NCBI RefSeq assembly: GCF_029784135.1
Contig: NC_073746.1
Span: forward strand, 98,115,015 to 98,179,014
Origin: Toxorhynchites rutilus septentrionalis
Taxonomy: Eukaryota; Arthropoda; Insecta; Diptera; Culicidae
DNA: 64,000 bases
Reading direction: 5' to 3'
Notes under the pieces: generated by a model
Seen by the model: only the letters and a program-made list of their open reading frames with translations
The model's database searches: none
Told to the model about the DNA's origin: nothing
Shown here: positions 41,910 through 53,679 of the stretch, in pieces
Layout of the letters: the number at the start of each line of letters is the position of its first letter
Numbering within the stretch: position 1 is the first letter of the stretch
Made by a program: the position numbers and the translations under genes

Positions 41910-42745
41910 TGTGCGATTCACATAGAACGTTACGGAGAAGAACGTCTACGTTCCGTCAACGTCTCCACCAATTCACACATGCAGTCAATGCTTCCACCAG
42001 ACCGTCACGTCAAATGATGTTATTCATGGTGTCGCCACCTACAACAATTTTAAATTTCAATGCCCTCTTTCAAATCAGCATGCCTAGAATCAGTTCTAAA
42101 TTTTGAAAAATTCAATGAAAATCATTGAATTCAATTATTTAACTGCTTAAACCCCGTAGTCCGACCCTTATTCAACAATAATAATCAATAGAATATTTCT
42201 CTCAGCTAGTCGCGAATGATTTTCACTCCGAAATTTGGAGCTAAGAGATATGTTGGCATAAAAAATACAGTAAGTTACCTATCTTGCGATATGCTGAGGC
42301 ACCATTCAGTGTCGCATTGGAGTCGATTTTGACCAGTAATTGGACATTCGCGACTGGTGGCGACTTTCAATGTGGGGCCATAATTTGGGCTCCGAAATCA
42401 ATGTTTACAAAAATGTCCAATAAAAGGTAAACATTTCCAATTAAACGTATTGCATCACAAATCTGTTCAATTAGCTTAATGTCGAATTAGATATAAATTA
42501 CTGTATAACCAAATCAAAACAAAAGCCGAGACATAAAGCCCAGACAAAAACCAAACGAGCCGTCCGTCTCCGTCAATTATTCTTTTCTACAAATCCTGCC
42601 GGTCGTTTTCGTTGAACGTGTGCTGACGGGTCGTTACGTTGCCTGTGTATGTGAATGTTTCCATAAGAAATGCATGGTACAATAACTGACGTAACGTGAC
42701 GTGACGAAACGTGGACGTGACGTGGATGTTGTATGTGAATCGCAC
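41910..42745. mobile_element. TTAA-flanked MITE with GTGCGATTCACATA ends, about 836 bp
   Basis: Left GTGCGATTCACATAGAACG and right (reverse) GTGCGATTCACATACAACA are inverted ends. TTAA lies outside each (41906-41909, 42746-42749). A subterminal stretch of CGT/ACG repeats (GACGTAACGTGACGTGACG) lies near the right end. No transposase. Confidence 0.62.
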
Positions 42746-42749
42746 TTAA

Positions 42750-44394
42750 CTCAGCAAACGCGAAATTTAACAACAACGTCATTGTAGAACATATGAGTTC
42801 TATTTTTTCAACTTTCCCTCAAAGTTTAAAAAAATCAAAATTCTTTCTCACCACAACATTGATTTACGAGCAGAGACGAATACAACAAAATCAAGACGGC
42901 TCAAATTTGACCACTCCTTCCTCGGGGTTTGCGCTTACCAAATTCGAGAAATTTTCCAAAAAGCAGAAAAAAGACGGTGGGTAATGTTGGGGAAATAACT
43001 AGATATACGTTTAACTACATAGTTCATTACGTTGCTTCTTATTCATATTTCAGTGCAGATTTAAAGTAAGCAAACTATATGCTTCCACTGAGCGGCGCAA
43101 ACCATTCTTAAAGCAGCGAAGCAATCAAATTCCTCAATTATTAACTCTTAGCTTCAACATTAAAATGTACTGTTGATTGCTCGCTGTCCAAAGTGACACT
43201 GAAACATTGAAATTATTTAATCTCCAAGTAGTTTTCCGGTATCTATTAACAAAATTGCAATTACAAAACATCAATCCCAAAGAAATAATCAACCAATTAT
43301 ACTATGCTGATGTATGTGCCAGCAGCATTCCCGTAAGGATCAAATATAAAAATACGAGTCTAACATTTTTCGATGAGGGGAAATAATAAGATTTGAGCAA
43401 ACCCGGGGCGGTTTGATTTTCAATGGATTTTTTTTCATGGAATTGCTTTTTGTATATACTCAGAAAACCGCATCCTTATCAACAATTTATCTGAAAATAT
43501 TAAAAAAAAAAAAAAGAAATACTAAATGCATATTCCTGGCCACATAGATTCTAGTTCTATGAACATTTCGAAACACGAAAAATGGAATACAAATGGAAGC
43601 ACTCCTTAAACTTGCTACATACTTCGAAGGCACATTGGAAGGATTTAGAAAAGAAAATACCTAATCGAAACAAAACACATGTAATCTTCAACTGAACATC
43701 TATTTTTAATTTTGCTATTGCAATAGCGTTGGTGCATGTTGCATGCCATTATAACAAGTCCCTGTTGTTTGGTGCACACTTTGGAACTGGGACACTGATG
43801 CACCAAACTCCAATCGAAAAATTAGCACCAAAACATTTGCCACTTCACTCATCAACGCGATTGCGTTTCGAGAGTCGATTGCTGCTGCTGCTGCAACATG
43901 TACACTTTATTTTCTCACTTCGCCCTCCAAGTTACGTGCAATGGTTAGGCAAACAAAACCGACAAAACTGCGTAGTATAGCGCAGCCGAGAACGAAAACG
44001 ATTAAGGAAAAATAAATGATTAATAGGTCTTCGGTGGGCCGCTCGCTTCGCTTGCTGGCTGAACGTAGCAGCAGATAGTGGTAACAAGTATTTAACTTGT
44101 CGATTACCAGTCCGGTTTGAATAGTGAGTGAATTGCCCTTCAAGCGGCGCGGTTCCAGACACTTGATCCACTTCGATCCACAACCGGATTATGCACAACA
44201 CGTATGGTTCAACTTTCTATCGCTAGAATAGAAATGGCTCGTGCGTACTTTAGAGCTTTAGCTTCATCAAGGTTTCAAAGACGATGGGCACGAAGACACG
44301 CACTAATCGGCCTGTTGCATTCGTAACAGAGGATTTAGTGGGAGACAGTTTGATAGACAACTGTTAGTTGAGTACGCTATGTTTGATTTCCGTA
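42750..44394. other. No gene recognised
   Basis: AT-rich with short ORFs. 44010-44200 is a GC-richer, unique-looking block of unknown meaning. A CTG/CAG run lies at about 43881-43897. Confidence 0.35.
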
Positions 44395-45556
44395 TACGAG
44401 GGCAGTCCGATAAGTAATTAGCCTATAAAAAAAAAAAACAAAAAATTTGGAAAAGTGGCGATTTATTTCTCAACATAGTCTTCTTTTAGCTCGATACACT
44501 TGACCCAGCGATGCTCTAACTTCTTTAATCCATCTGAAAAATACGTTTTCTCGAGGTCTGAAAAGTAGGCCTCCTTGGCGGCGATGACCTCTTCATTCGA
44601 TTCAAATTTCTGCCCGGCGAGTGACTTTTTTAAGTTTGGAAACAAAAAAAAGTCGCACGGGGCCAAATCTGGGGAGTTCCGTGGATGGGGCAGCAGTTCG
44701 TAGTGCAACTCGACCAATTTGGCCGTGGCGATGGCGGAGTTGTGAGCCGGTGCGTTGTCATGGTGGAAGAGCACTTTTTTCTTCGCCAAATGGGGCCGTT
44801 TTTTTCTGTAATTTGGCGTCGAATCGACCCAATAATTCGGCATAGTAGAGCCCTGTGACCGTTTTGCCCTTCTCCAGGTAGTCGATGTAGATCACACGTT
44901 GTGAATCCCAGAAAACGGTGGCCATCTCCTTTGCGGCCGATAGGACAGTCTTCGCCTTCTTCGGAGCACGTACGCCGGGTGAAGTCCACTGCTTCGACTG
45001 TTCCTTGGTCTATGGTGTATACCAGTGGATCCATGTTTCGTCGAAGGTCACGAGACGACACAGAAACTCCTTCGGATTGCGCTTAAACAGCATTAAACAC
45101 TGCTCTGAAGTGTTCTCACGGTTGCGCTTGTTGTCCGGAGTGAGCAAACGCGGCACCCATCGCACAGACAGCTTTCTCGTGCCCCAAATTTCATGTAGGA
45201 TATGACCTATGCGGTCTTTTGAGATGCCTACTGTTTCAGCTATCTCGCGCACCTTCAATCGGCGGTCTGCCAATACGAGTTCGTGGATTTTTGTCACGTT
45301 ATCCTCCGTGGTAGCCGTTTTCGGGGCATGGTAGCATGGTTTCGGGCATGGCTCATCAAAAACCAACGTGCAACCACGTTGAAACTCGTTAAATAAATTT
45401 TTGACGGTCGCCACGGTCAATACAAAACTACGAGTCCGATTCGGCTGAAATTTTGACAGTAGCCGTTTACGAGAATGTACTACACGATAGTAATCCCTCT
45501 TGCGATACTGACACCATCGGGTGATTAGGCTAATTACTTATCGGACCGTCCTTGTA
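44395..45556 (-). mobile_element. Mariner transposon (DD34D), inactive
   Basis: Inverted repeats of about 31 bp with three mismatches (TACGAGGGCAGTCCGATAAG at the left, TACAAGGACGGTCCGATAAG at the right in reverse), flanked by TA (44393-44394, 45557-45558). The length of 1162 bp is close to a full mariner. The transposase is on minus. Confidence 0.88.
44463..45420 (-). pseudogene. Mariner transposase, one stop and one frameshift seen
   Basis: Starts near MTVATVKNLFNEFQRG and reads a helix-turn-helix region (REIAETVGISKDRIGHILHE), WVPRLLTPDNK, and VTFDETWIHWYTP (first catalytic Asp). A TAG then stands where Glu is usual, followed by TKEQSKQWTSPG, FWDSQRVIYIDYLEKG and YYAELL. A frame change near 44810, in an A-run, leads to HHDNAPAH (second Asp) and SPDLAPCDFFLF (third Asp). 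The last two Asp are 34 residues apart, confirming the DD34D mariner type. The catalytic residues survive, so decay is recent to moderate. Confidence 0.87.
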
Positions 45557-46030
45557 TATAACACTCGAAATCTCTGACATTCAGCTTTGACACAATATTA
45601 TCATTCATTCTGAAGGCACTATACATAACTGAATTACTATTGACACTGTACTGCTAATCCAAGCTTCTTTCTTGAGTGATAAGCTCTCAATTACCTTAAA
45701 TTATCTTTGATGCTAAACTATTTTCAGTACTATATCTATATCTATATACTATATTGGTTCCAATCGCTCAGCATTTGAGAATGAATGAATGAATGAAGAA
45801 TGAACAGTAGATTATTTGAAAACGATGTTCGAACACATTTGGGTCTGGATATTAGTTCATTGATTTTCAGAGAATTTTTTGAATATTTTGCACCAGTATC
45901 AAATACCTGTAACTATTTTCTCGCATAACAGAAATTGCTGAAATTTTGCATAGTTTCTTTCTGTTATGCGTGCACAATTGAATATATTCAATGACAAATT
46001 CAATAATTTAGAATTCGAATCGAATTCAAC
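45557..46030. other. No gene recognised
   Basis: AT-rich; a short GAATGAATGAATGAA run at about 45780. Nothing else seen. Confidence 0.4.
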
Positions 46031-46265
46031 CATTTTGAGCGCTATTCAAAAGGTTCTCGGGTTGATTCGTTCGCAAGCCCGTATGAGGGGACCGGAGGTA
46101 GCATCCAGAAAAAGCCGAGTGAATCATTAAAGCCAACTTCAAATGGAATCCTAATGTTTCACCTCGTGATGTAGCCAAAAGGGTTGGTGTTTCGCAATGC
46201 AACATTCAGAAGGTCAAACGAAGAGGTTGATTATGCACATTTAAAGAATGACATTTTCTAAACCT
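46030..46265 (+). pseudogene. Tc1 transposase N-terminal relic
   Basis: MRGPEVASRKSR followed, in another frame, by FKWNPNVSPRDVAKRVGVSQ and CNIQKVKRRG. This matches the second helix-turn-helix of Tc1 transposases ('NP..SVRDVAKK.G.S..TVQRIK'). Only the DNA-binding part remains. Confidence 0.6.
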
Positions 46266-47150
46266 TCGAACTTGAACTTTCCAAACCAGCACCGTGTCGC
46301 CTGCTAGAGTAGAATGAACTTTTAAATTTGAAGCTTCTTCAATACAAACAAGAGGACGATATACCACTGCGGATCAATCGCGTTAAATGACTTCTTCAAA
46401 TATAGCTCAAATGGCTCGAAATGCAAATACAGTGCAATTTAAGCTCTACCCGTTTGCAACTTATTGCAATTAGTGAAAGAGTATGAGAGATGTTGTTTGC
46501 GATCTCTATCACACAGTATCTCTACAGTCAGCAAGCAGTTAACGGCTTTTTTTAACACAATATGATTCATAGAAATTTGGACCAAATGTGGCGGAACTTT
46601 CAAATTCATCAGATTGTGAAATGGTTTCAAAGACGATACATCTAATGCAAGAAATTTTATACTCTCAGATTCAAACCAATAAATTTCATTTTGTTTAAAT
46701 ATTTCTGTCGGAATTTGTAAAAGATATTACTATTTTACATTAGTCACAAGATGCACAATTGCACATTTAAAAGATAAAATTTACCGAATTGAGTTGCTTA
46801 GTTTTCGGTCTTCTTTTGTCACAACGAACCATAGCACCATTCAAAATACAGATAAAATATCAGAAATTGACAGATGATCTTACAGATAGAATAAAGAGAC
46901 AAGATGCATCAAGCACATTTTCCCGCCATTCTCTCGTTATTAATCTAGTGTTGTGTCTGGATGAAATGACTCTCATTTTGTTAGATATTCTATGCTATGC
47001 TATTGTGCTGATTGTGGCTGAGGGGTGTTCTACAATTTCCAACAAGAATAATGAAAACGATTCTGGCTCTCCCAGAGAGGGAAGGAAAGAGATTTGGAAA
47101 AGTCAAAGTGTCAAGTGAACGAGGGGAACCAAATTTGGGGGAAGTGTGGA
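46266..47150. other. No gene recognised
   Basis: AT-rich sequence with short ORFs; an ORF at 46789-47118 (+) has no recognised domain. Confidence 0.35.
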
Positions 47151-47154
47151 TAGA

Positions 47155-47410
47155 TCTCTTGAATTCTTAATTTCTCAAATACTTGAATTCATAAGCTTTT
47201 AAATTCTTAAATTCCTAAATTTTCAAATTCTAAAATTGTAAAATAATAAAATTGTAAAATTCTAAAACTCTAAAATTCTCAAAATCTCAAATTCCTAAAT
47301 TCCAAAATTCTTAATCTAATTTGTTGAAATCTTTAATTCTTAAATTCTTAAATACTTGAAATATTCAATCCAATTGTCAAATTCTTCATAAATTCATAGA
47401 AGAATTTGAG
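47155..47410. repeat. Degenerate AAATTCTT minisatellite
   Basis: About 250 bp built of 7-9-bp variants of AAATTCTT, AAATTCCT and AAATTGT. There is no coding content. Confidence 0.8.
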
Positions 47411-48190
47411 AATACAAAAGAATATCACGTGCGAAAAGTCATATAAGTCGCCGATTAAAGTGTTGTAGAGGAGTTCTTTTGCTTACCTTATGAGGTAGTT
47501 TAATATTACCATCAGAAAACACTGAAGGGCACTACGTGCGAACGATCTCATAATATACATTCATAGAGAATTTCTTCCGGTTACCATCTTAGGTAGCCTT
47601 ATATTAATAATTCATTGTAACTCGAGACATTCGATTTTCAGTCTTATGTTTAGTCGAGTCGCTTAGGATCCGCGTCAACATAATCACATCACCTACAACA
47701 GTGAATCCTGATTATTTCCTCCTCCCACTAACAACTATTCTTTCTTTGATAATCGTGACTGTAAAGACGTGGCCGGTATCATTATTGACTATTTATAGCT
47801 CGAATAACCGAAACTTGCACAATGAGAATGATTTGCTACTCCCAAGCGTCATTCAGAACAATGAATATAATATTCATTGATAGAATAATACACCGTGACG
47901 ATTTTTATACCATCTGATGGCGTTTGTGTATTTTTGCAACACACGCACACATTGTTGTTGTTTTATGCGTTGCCAAAGATTCTAGTTTCTAGTGTTGTAT
48001 TGTGTTTCTTAGAGATCTGAATTAATGGTGGTAGTGAACAGATATACATATAATACCCTGTGCAGTGTGTTAGTTGCGAAAAAGATCACTCCATCAGCTG
48101 TTGTGGGTAAATATCTGTGTGGAAAAGCAGTTAAAAAATTAGGAGGAGGAGTTCCGATCATATAACTGGCTTTTCTGAAGACCAGAGTCG
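47411..48190. other. No gene recognised
   Basis: AT-rich sequence, nothing identifiable. Confidence 0.4.
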
Positions 48191-48209
48191 TTGATCTTAC
48201 ATGTTTATA

Positions 48210-48372
48210 GCAAAAAGGAAAAAATGAAAAGGGAAAAGAAAAAAGAAAAAAAGAAAAACGGGGAAAATGAAAAAAAGGAAAAAGGGGAAAATGAAAAAGA
48301 AAAAAGAAAAAGGAGAAAATGAAAAAGAAAAAAGAAAAAAGGGGAAAATAAAAACGAAAAAAGGAGAAAGGA
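48210..48372. repeat. Purine-only tract (GAAAA)n
   Basis: About 160 bp of almost pure A/G on plus. It produces a spurious Phe/Ser-rich ORF on minus. Confidence 0.85.
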
Positions 48373-48582
48373 CGTAAACACTTCAATTTTTAAGAAACTG
48401 TGCGAAAATTATGCGATGACTGGTTTGTTTGAATCAAGAACAAAGAGGTTCCTGGGTAGCTGGGTAGCTTTCAATGACCATTACTTTGAATCAGATGTTC
48501 CAAATCATTCAAGAACCTGGTATTTTGCACGTATTCAAACAAGTTTTCCTCCTTGTTAGGTGTGAACCAGACAATTACATTA

Positions 48583-48734
48583 GGCGTCGTGCACAAATTA
48601 CGTAATGCGATAAGGGGGGAGGGGGGTCGAGGTTGCGTTACTTCCTGTGTATTAGAGATAGGAAATTGCGTTACGCAGGGGGAAGGGGGTCCAAAATCCG
48701 GATTTTTAACGTTACGTAATTTGTGCACGACGCC
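48583..48734. mobile_element. MITE (GGCGTCGTGCAC family), copy 2
   Basis: Same ends as 14992-15150, flanked by TTA (48580-48582, 48735-48737), with the interior in opposite orientation (G-rich tracts on plus). Confidence 0.85.
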
Positions 48735-48737
48735 TTA

Positions 48738-49803
48738 CTAAATAGATAAATCCACGAATAAAAAGTAAAATTCAGCCAGCCAAATAATTAATCGAATCGG
48801 AGGGGAAATGCTGCCCCAAAAAACAATGCACGTAAAGGTAACCTAGTTCCGATAATGATACTTGAATTACCTTGCTAGTGACACTCGACACCATTAGCTG
48901 CAGCTAGCTCATGATCGAAAATGTACAACACACCACCTAGAAGCGAAATATTATAGGCGTATGCACAAAATCAAACCTGTTCATGTGTGACAAGTAGCAC
49001 ACAAAATACAATGGCGCAGCATAGCCAATGGTGCACACCTATATCCCTATATACTATGCTGGTATAGGTACAATCGTCGCACAGCTGATTGGATCAAATA
49101 TAGCAATCCTCCTTGTTTCGATGACGAAAACAGAACTGTGCTTATTTCTGTCCACTGTGTATGGGGTATAAGTGGTCACCCTCACCACCTTGGTCCGTTC
49201 AGGACGGCGCAAAAACATTGTTTAAAATAATAATCTCATAGTCGTTATTTGTTCTCCTTTCATCGCCCCCTCCCCCTGCATTCGCGCTCCTGCGATAGAT
49301 AACGCGACCAAGTGGAAATCCCAGAAGAAATGTCTCCACTCTGTCTGCGCTCGTTTCAGTGTAACGAGTTCAAAGTAAATGCATATGGGCTTTGTCCGTC
49401 GGGGCGTTCTTATTTTCAGCACCCTACGCGACACCGAACGACGGAATTGCTGCTTCAATTTTGACGAGTTCATTATTTACACGTATGGTGTGCCCACGAT
49501 GGTGGTGGATGAGAGCGCAAAAAAAGCTTTGCTGTTATGACGTTAAACGCCACATCATTGCACTCGGTTTGGCGCATTGATACTCAATTTTTTTCCGCAT
49601 TGACTATTGACCCACTACTATGCTAACTAACTACGACAGCGGTAATAATGACGCAATAATGTTCATGTGGTCGGATCGTTTCAAATTGAAAAACCATTTC
49701 AAAATCGAAGCAATTTTACGAGCTGGCAGCGAAAGATCGATTGCAATAGGTTACTCAATCCATTCAGGAAGAGGCGAAATTTCTATTTTCAATTTGGTTT
49801 TAA
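48738..49803. other. No gene recognised
   Basis: Contains a moderately GC-rich, unique-looking block (about 49150-49560) without a convincing ORF. Confidence 0.35.
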
Positions 49804-50032
49804 CACATTAAGGACCGCACGTTTTGGGGCAAACTTGAGCTCTTCATTTGTTCGGATTCTACGAATGAGATCGTTTCCTTCGGTGTGGATGAGACGAAGG
49901 CGAGCCATCCGTAGGCCTTGTTACATTCATGGCAAACCAAGGATTTAACCATCAAACATGGGTTATTTCGTGATCCATCCGTAACAGACGGAACGCGAAA
50001 CACGTGAAAACTCGTGAGCGGTCCGCAATATG
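49804..50032. mobile_element. TTAA-flanked MITE, 229 bp
   Basis: The ends CACATTAAGGACCGC and (reverse) CATATTGCGGACCGC lie inside TTAA sites (49800-49803, 50033-50036). There is no transposase. ORFs on both strands across it are incidental. Confidence 0.75.
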
Positions 50033-50036
50033 TTAA

Positions 50037-51260
50037 CAAACCACAGGACAGCTAATAATCAACTTGTGAGTGAGGGGAACGCGAGAAGGAACTGCCCCAG
50101 CATATCCTCAACATAATGATTGTGCTTGCTAAAAGTTATACGTAAATAGCACCGAATGTTTCCGAGATCGCTGTCGGTGTTCAATGTCAAAATACGTAGT
50201 ATACTGCTCGTGACGATAAAATTTGAAGCAAAAAATGTGCTTTGTTTTCACATAGGAAAACAAACTTCAGTTCAATGAAGTTCATTGTTGCTCAAGATAT
50301 CTAATGATTATCACTTAAATATTTCGTGCTTGATTGTTCAGGATAAAAAGTATAGATCTACGTTTCATGACATATATCCTAGCGCGAACGGATCAATAAA
50401 TAAACATCCGCTGCTTTGTATTGTGCCTGAGCACTCTTTATTTATAAACATTACGTATTACACGTGTTAGGCGAAAATATTCTCCCACAGCTTCGCTTCC
50501 GATCGTAAATAGATTTTGAATGGTGTAGGCACATAGACGACGACGACAGGCAGAAAAACATCAGAATCAGAGACATGTAAACGAATGGTGGCGTGTGCTC
50601 TTCTCACTTCGAACGTCATCCGTTCACATCCAACACATCCACCACATCCAGTTGCGATTGTTTACACATTCCCACCATCACGCTGTTCGCATAGATGAAT
50701 ATCCGTATGGTTTGCACACATTGTCAGTGGTAACGTTTTAGTCATCGTAAATTTAATTTTATTCGCCCAGCAATCATCCGTATTCTTCCACCTCTGTCTA
50801 TGTACCACTCCCGCGCTTTGTGATAGCTTTTAACAAATTGACTAAATGCTTTCCGATAAAGATTTCCACATTTCCATGAATCAATCAAGTCGTTGAGGCT
50901 GAACGAACATGGGGTGGAGATTCACAGGGCATACTTGCAAAGTAATTAGACTATTAAGATGGGAACATATAAGGGGTATAAATTGGAACAACTCAAAATC
51001 TGTCGCGTCTCTAAAATTGGCAAATGCTGAGTCCTTAGTTACTTTCTGAAAGATTTGTGAGATTCTTGTACCATTTGATTTGCGCTCCATGACTATCTAT
51101 TGCCATATACAACATTATAAATTGATTATCAATTTGTTAAAATAATGTTTTTTCTACAAATTTGTACAGACCACAAGGGCTTCCAGGCACCCAGACGAGC
51201 AACCGGACGGTGGCGACTGTCGGGGCTTTGAAATTGGCCTTTCACAAGACCGAGAGTAAA
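50037..51260. other. No gene recognised
   Basis: AT-rich, short ORFs only. Nothing conserved was seen. Confidence 0.4.
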
Positions 51261-51433
51261 CCCTTTCATTACGAGTGTCGTCTATAGACGACATCCGCGT
51301 GACGAGCTGTGTGTACGAGCGTCGTCTTTAGACGACATGAAATTCATACTGCTCTTCGATCCACCAGCGCGATGTGCATACTTTTCGGCGCAGTGCTCCG
51401 TACAGGGCGGAGCACACTGCCGTAATGAAAGGG
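51261..51433. mobile_element. TTAA-type MITE, 173 bp, with GTCGTC palindromes
   Basis: The ends CCCTTTCATTACG and CGTAATGAAAGGG are perfect inverses; TTAA follows at the right and TAAA precedes at the left. Inside are the perfect palindrome GTCGTCTATAGACGAC, a near copy GTCGTCTTTAGACGAC, and a GTGCTCCG/CGGAGCAC hairpin. The CCCTTTCA start is shared with the MITE at 26232. Confidence 0.8.
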
Positions 51434-51470
51434 TTAATTTTAGGTTTTCTTATTGGTCTGTTTCATGGCT

Positions 51471-51504
51471 AGAGGCAAATGAACTGCAAAAGTGTGAAGC
51501 CTCC
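51471..51504 (+). repeat. Retroposon-tail motif, copy 4, followed by (ACT)n
   Basis: AGAGGCAAATGAACTGCAAA through GAAGCCTCC, then ATGATTCAACATT and an ACTACTACTA run. It parallels copies 1-3. Confidence 0.5.
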
Positions 51505-52330
51505 ATGATTCAACATTACTACTACTAAGCTGTGAACGATCTCGTACTCCAGCGAGAGAATGTAAAAGAGCACGCGACGGGTAGAACGAAATGACCAGCG
51601 ACAAGATCGTTACTGCAAGTGATCGACTGCGAATGCAACAAATGCCCTAACGTAATCCTACGTCAACTACGCCGACGAGTCTCGGACACATGCACTACAC
51701 TCTGTCACGCATGGAGCAGTTTCACTACATTGTTGAGTGTCTTTCGATACACAAGATAGGTTTTTGCTTCATTACGTTCAACATAGTTGCTTCACGATAT
51801 TCACGATTGTACCAATCCCTAATACTGGTAACACGGTGCTGTTTTGGGAGGATAGTAGAGTATTTATTAGCACGTAGAATACAATCAGCGTTCTCCATTT
51901 TCCCTTCTACCGGCAAAATTCCATAATAATGCAATGGAACTTCCACTTCCAAATGTTTTTCATTTTTCCATCTGCAATTTCCGCAATTCCGCACTGAAGA
52001 TTTTTCGCTAACTTTAAAATAGATAGCTGCAGTCAACGAATATGTGGAGCTCTAATGTATCATAGCTCCCAATGCTATAAGCGGGGAAGTTACAACGAGG
52101 TATTCTTACACTCTCAAGGGCGTGATATACTCCAATCCATTGTTTCTTGCTTCTCCGGTGGAACTATCACTTTTCCTTCGATCACGAAAGATGCAACAAG
52201 ACAGGGTGGATATCTTAAATGCTCATAAACAGGCGTACCAAAAGTTCCGTCTTTCGCCAGTGATCCGAATACTGTCGCCTTTTTTTTTTCGGCCAGTTTT
52301 CCGATTAATTTTTTAACGACAGTCGCACAG
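51505..52330. other. No gene recognised
   Basis: AT-rich with short ORFs, nothing identifiable. Confidence 0.4.
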
Positions 52331-52337
52331 TGAGAAT

Positions 52338-52338
52338 A

Positions 52339-52375
<37 letters not shown>

Positions 52376-52572
52376 TTATCTCTCTCTCTCTCTCTCTCTC
52401 TCTTTATCTCTCTCTCTCTCTTTATCTCTCTCTCTCTCTCTCTCTCTCTTTATCTCTCTCTCTCTCTTTATCTCTCTCTCTCTCTCTTTATCTCTCTCTC
52501 TTTATCTCTCTCTCTTTCTCTCTCTCTCTTTATCTCTCTCTTTATCTCTCTCTCTTTCTCTCTTTTGCTATG

Positions 52573-52605
<33 letters not shown>

Positions 52606-52732
52606 TTTCTTTCTCTCTCTCTCTCTCTCTTTTTCTTTCTCTGTCTCTCTCTCTTTCTTTCTTTCTCTCTCTCTCTCCCTATCTCTCTTTTTCTTTCTTT
52701 CTTTTTATCTCCCTCTTTCTCTCTCTCTAAAT
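52338..52732. repeat. (CT)n / TCTTTATC microsatellite, about 395 bp
   Basis: Pure pyrimidine CT runs interrupted at regular intervals by TTTATC. It yields a spurious Ser/Leu ORF. Confidence 0.95.
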
Positions 52733-52790
52733 AATATCATAAAAATCATCCATCCGCGTGAATTATTCACTCTACTGTTTGTCAACACTA

Positions 52791-53677
52791 CTACATGGGC
52801 TGAAACAACCGATGGCGCCACTAAAAATGAACAAGATTCATTTCGAGAAGTTCATCTGTCACTAGTTTATGTGTGAAGTTTCATGACATCGTTTATTTGT
52901 TCCTACCTGAGCATTCGTATAGAACATGGAAAAAGATAAATATCGTATTTTGATCAAATATTGTTTTTTGATGGGGAAAGCTCCTGACCAATCAATGCAG
53001 TGGTTGACGAAATGTTATTCCACTTCTGCTCCTTTGAGAACAACAGTTTATCGATGGTTTAGTGAATTTAAAATGTACAAGCACCGTTCTGGAAGGCCAA
53101 AAGAGGCTACGAATCCAGAAATCGTAGAACAAGTGCATCGACTCGTTTTGAACGATTGTAAAGTCAAGTTATGCGGTTAGCTGAGGCCGTAGGCATCCGA
53201 AAAGGACGAGTGGGATACATTTTGCATGAAATTTTGGACATGAAATAGCGATGGGTGCCGCGTTTACTGACCGTCGACCAAAAACAGGGGCGCGTTGATG
53301 ATTCAACAGCCGATTTGGCGTTGTTGAAGTGTAGTCGAGTGGACTTCTTTTAACGTTTTATGACAATGGATGAAACGTGGATCCATTACCGCACTCCTGA
53401 GCTCTATAGGCAGTCTGCAGAGTGACTGACAAGCCACGAAAGTCGGTCAAAGCGCCCAAAAGACCAATGGTCAGCCGGGAAGGTTTTAGCATCCGTTTTT
53501 TTTTGGGATGCGCATGGCATAATCTTCATCGATTACCAGTAGAAGGAAAAAAAAACAATTACCGGAGAGTATTATGCAGCGTTATTAGCCAAAATTAGCG
53601 ACTAAATGAAGAAATACAGCTTTGCCCAAAAAACGATTGTTTTCATTAAAAATCCTGGGACTTTTCAGCCCATGTAG
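52791..53677 (+). mobile_element. Mariner transposon, internally deleted (887 bp)
   Basis: Short inverted ends CTACATGGGCTGAAA and TTTCAGCCCATGTAG, perfect over 15 bp, flanked by TA (52789-52790, 53678-53679). Coding similarity begins near 52926 and stops abruptly near 53645, just before the right end. Confidence 0.87.
52926..53645 (+). pseudogene. Mariner transposase, broken and C-terminally deleted
   Basis: Reads TTVYRWFSEFK, HRSGRPKEA, then (frame change) RLAEAVGIRKGRVGYILHEI, RWVPRLLTVDQK, MTMDETWIHYRTPE (first catalytic Asp), SAGKVLASVFFWDAHGI, IIFIDYQ and YYAALLAKISD, ending at FAQKTIVFI. Several stops and frameshifts are present. The DNAPVH and SPDLAPCDYF region with the other two catalytic Asp is deleted, so the element could only be mobilised in trans. 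Confidence 0.85.
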
Positions 53678-53679
53678 TA

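Noticed and set aside
43729..43980. 83-codon ORF with a Leu run
   Set aside because: The run comes from a CTG repeat; no homology or context.
48009..48386. 125-codon minus-strand ORF rich in Phe and Ser
   Set aside because: It is the complement of a simple purine tract; no codon-level signal.
52330..52876. Ser/Leu repeat ORFs on plus
   Set aside because: Translation of a CT microsatellite in two frames.
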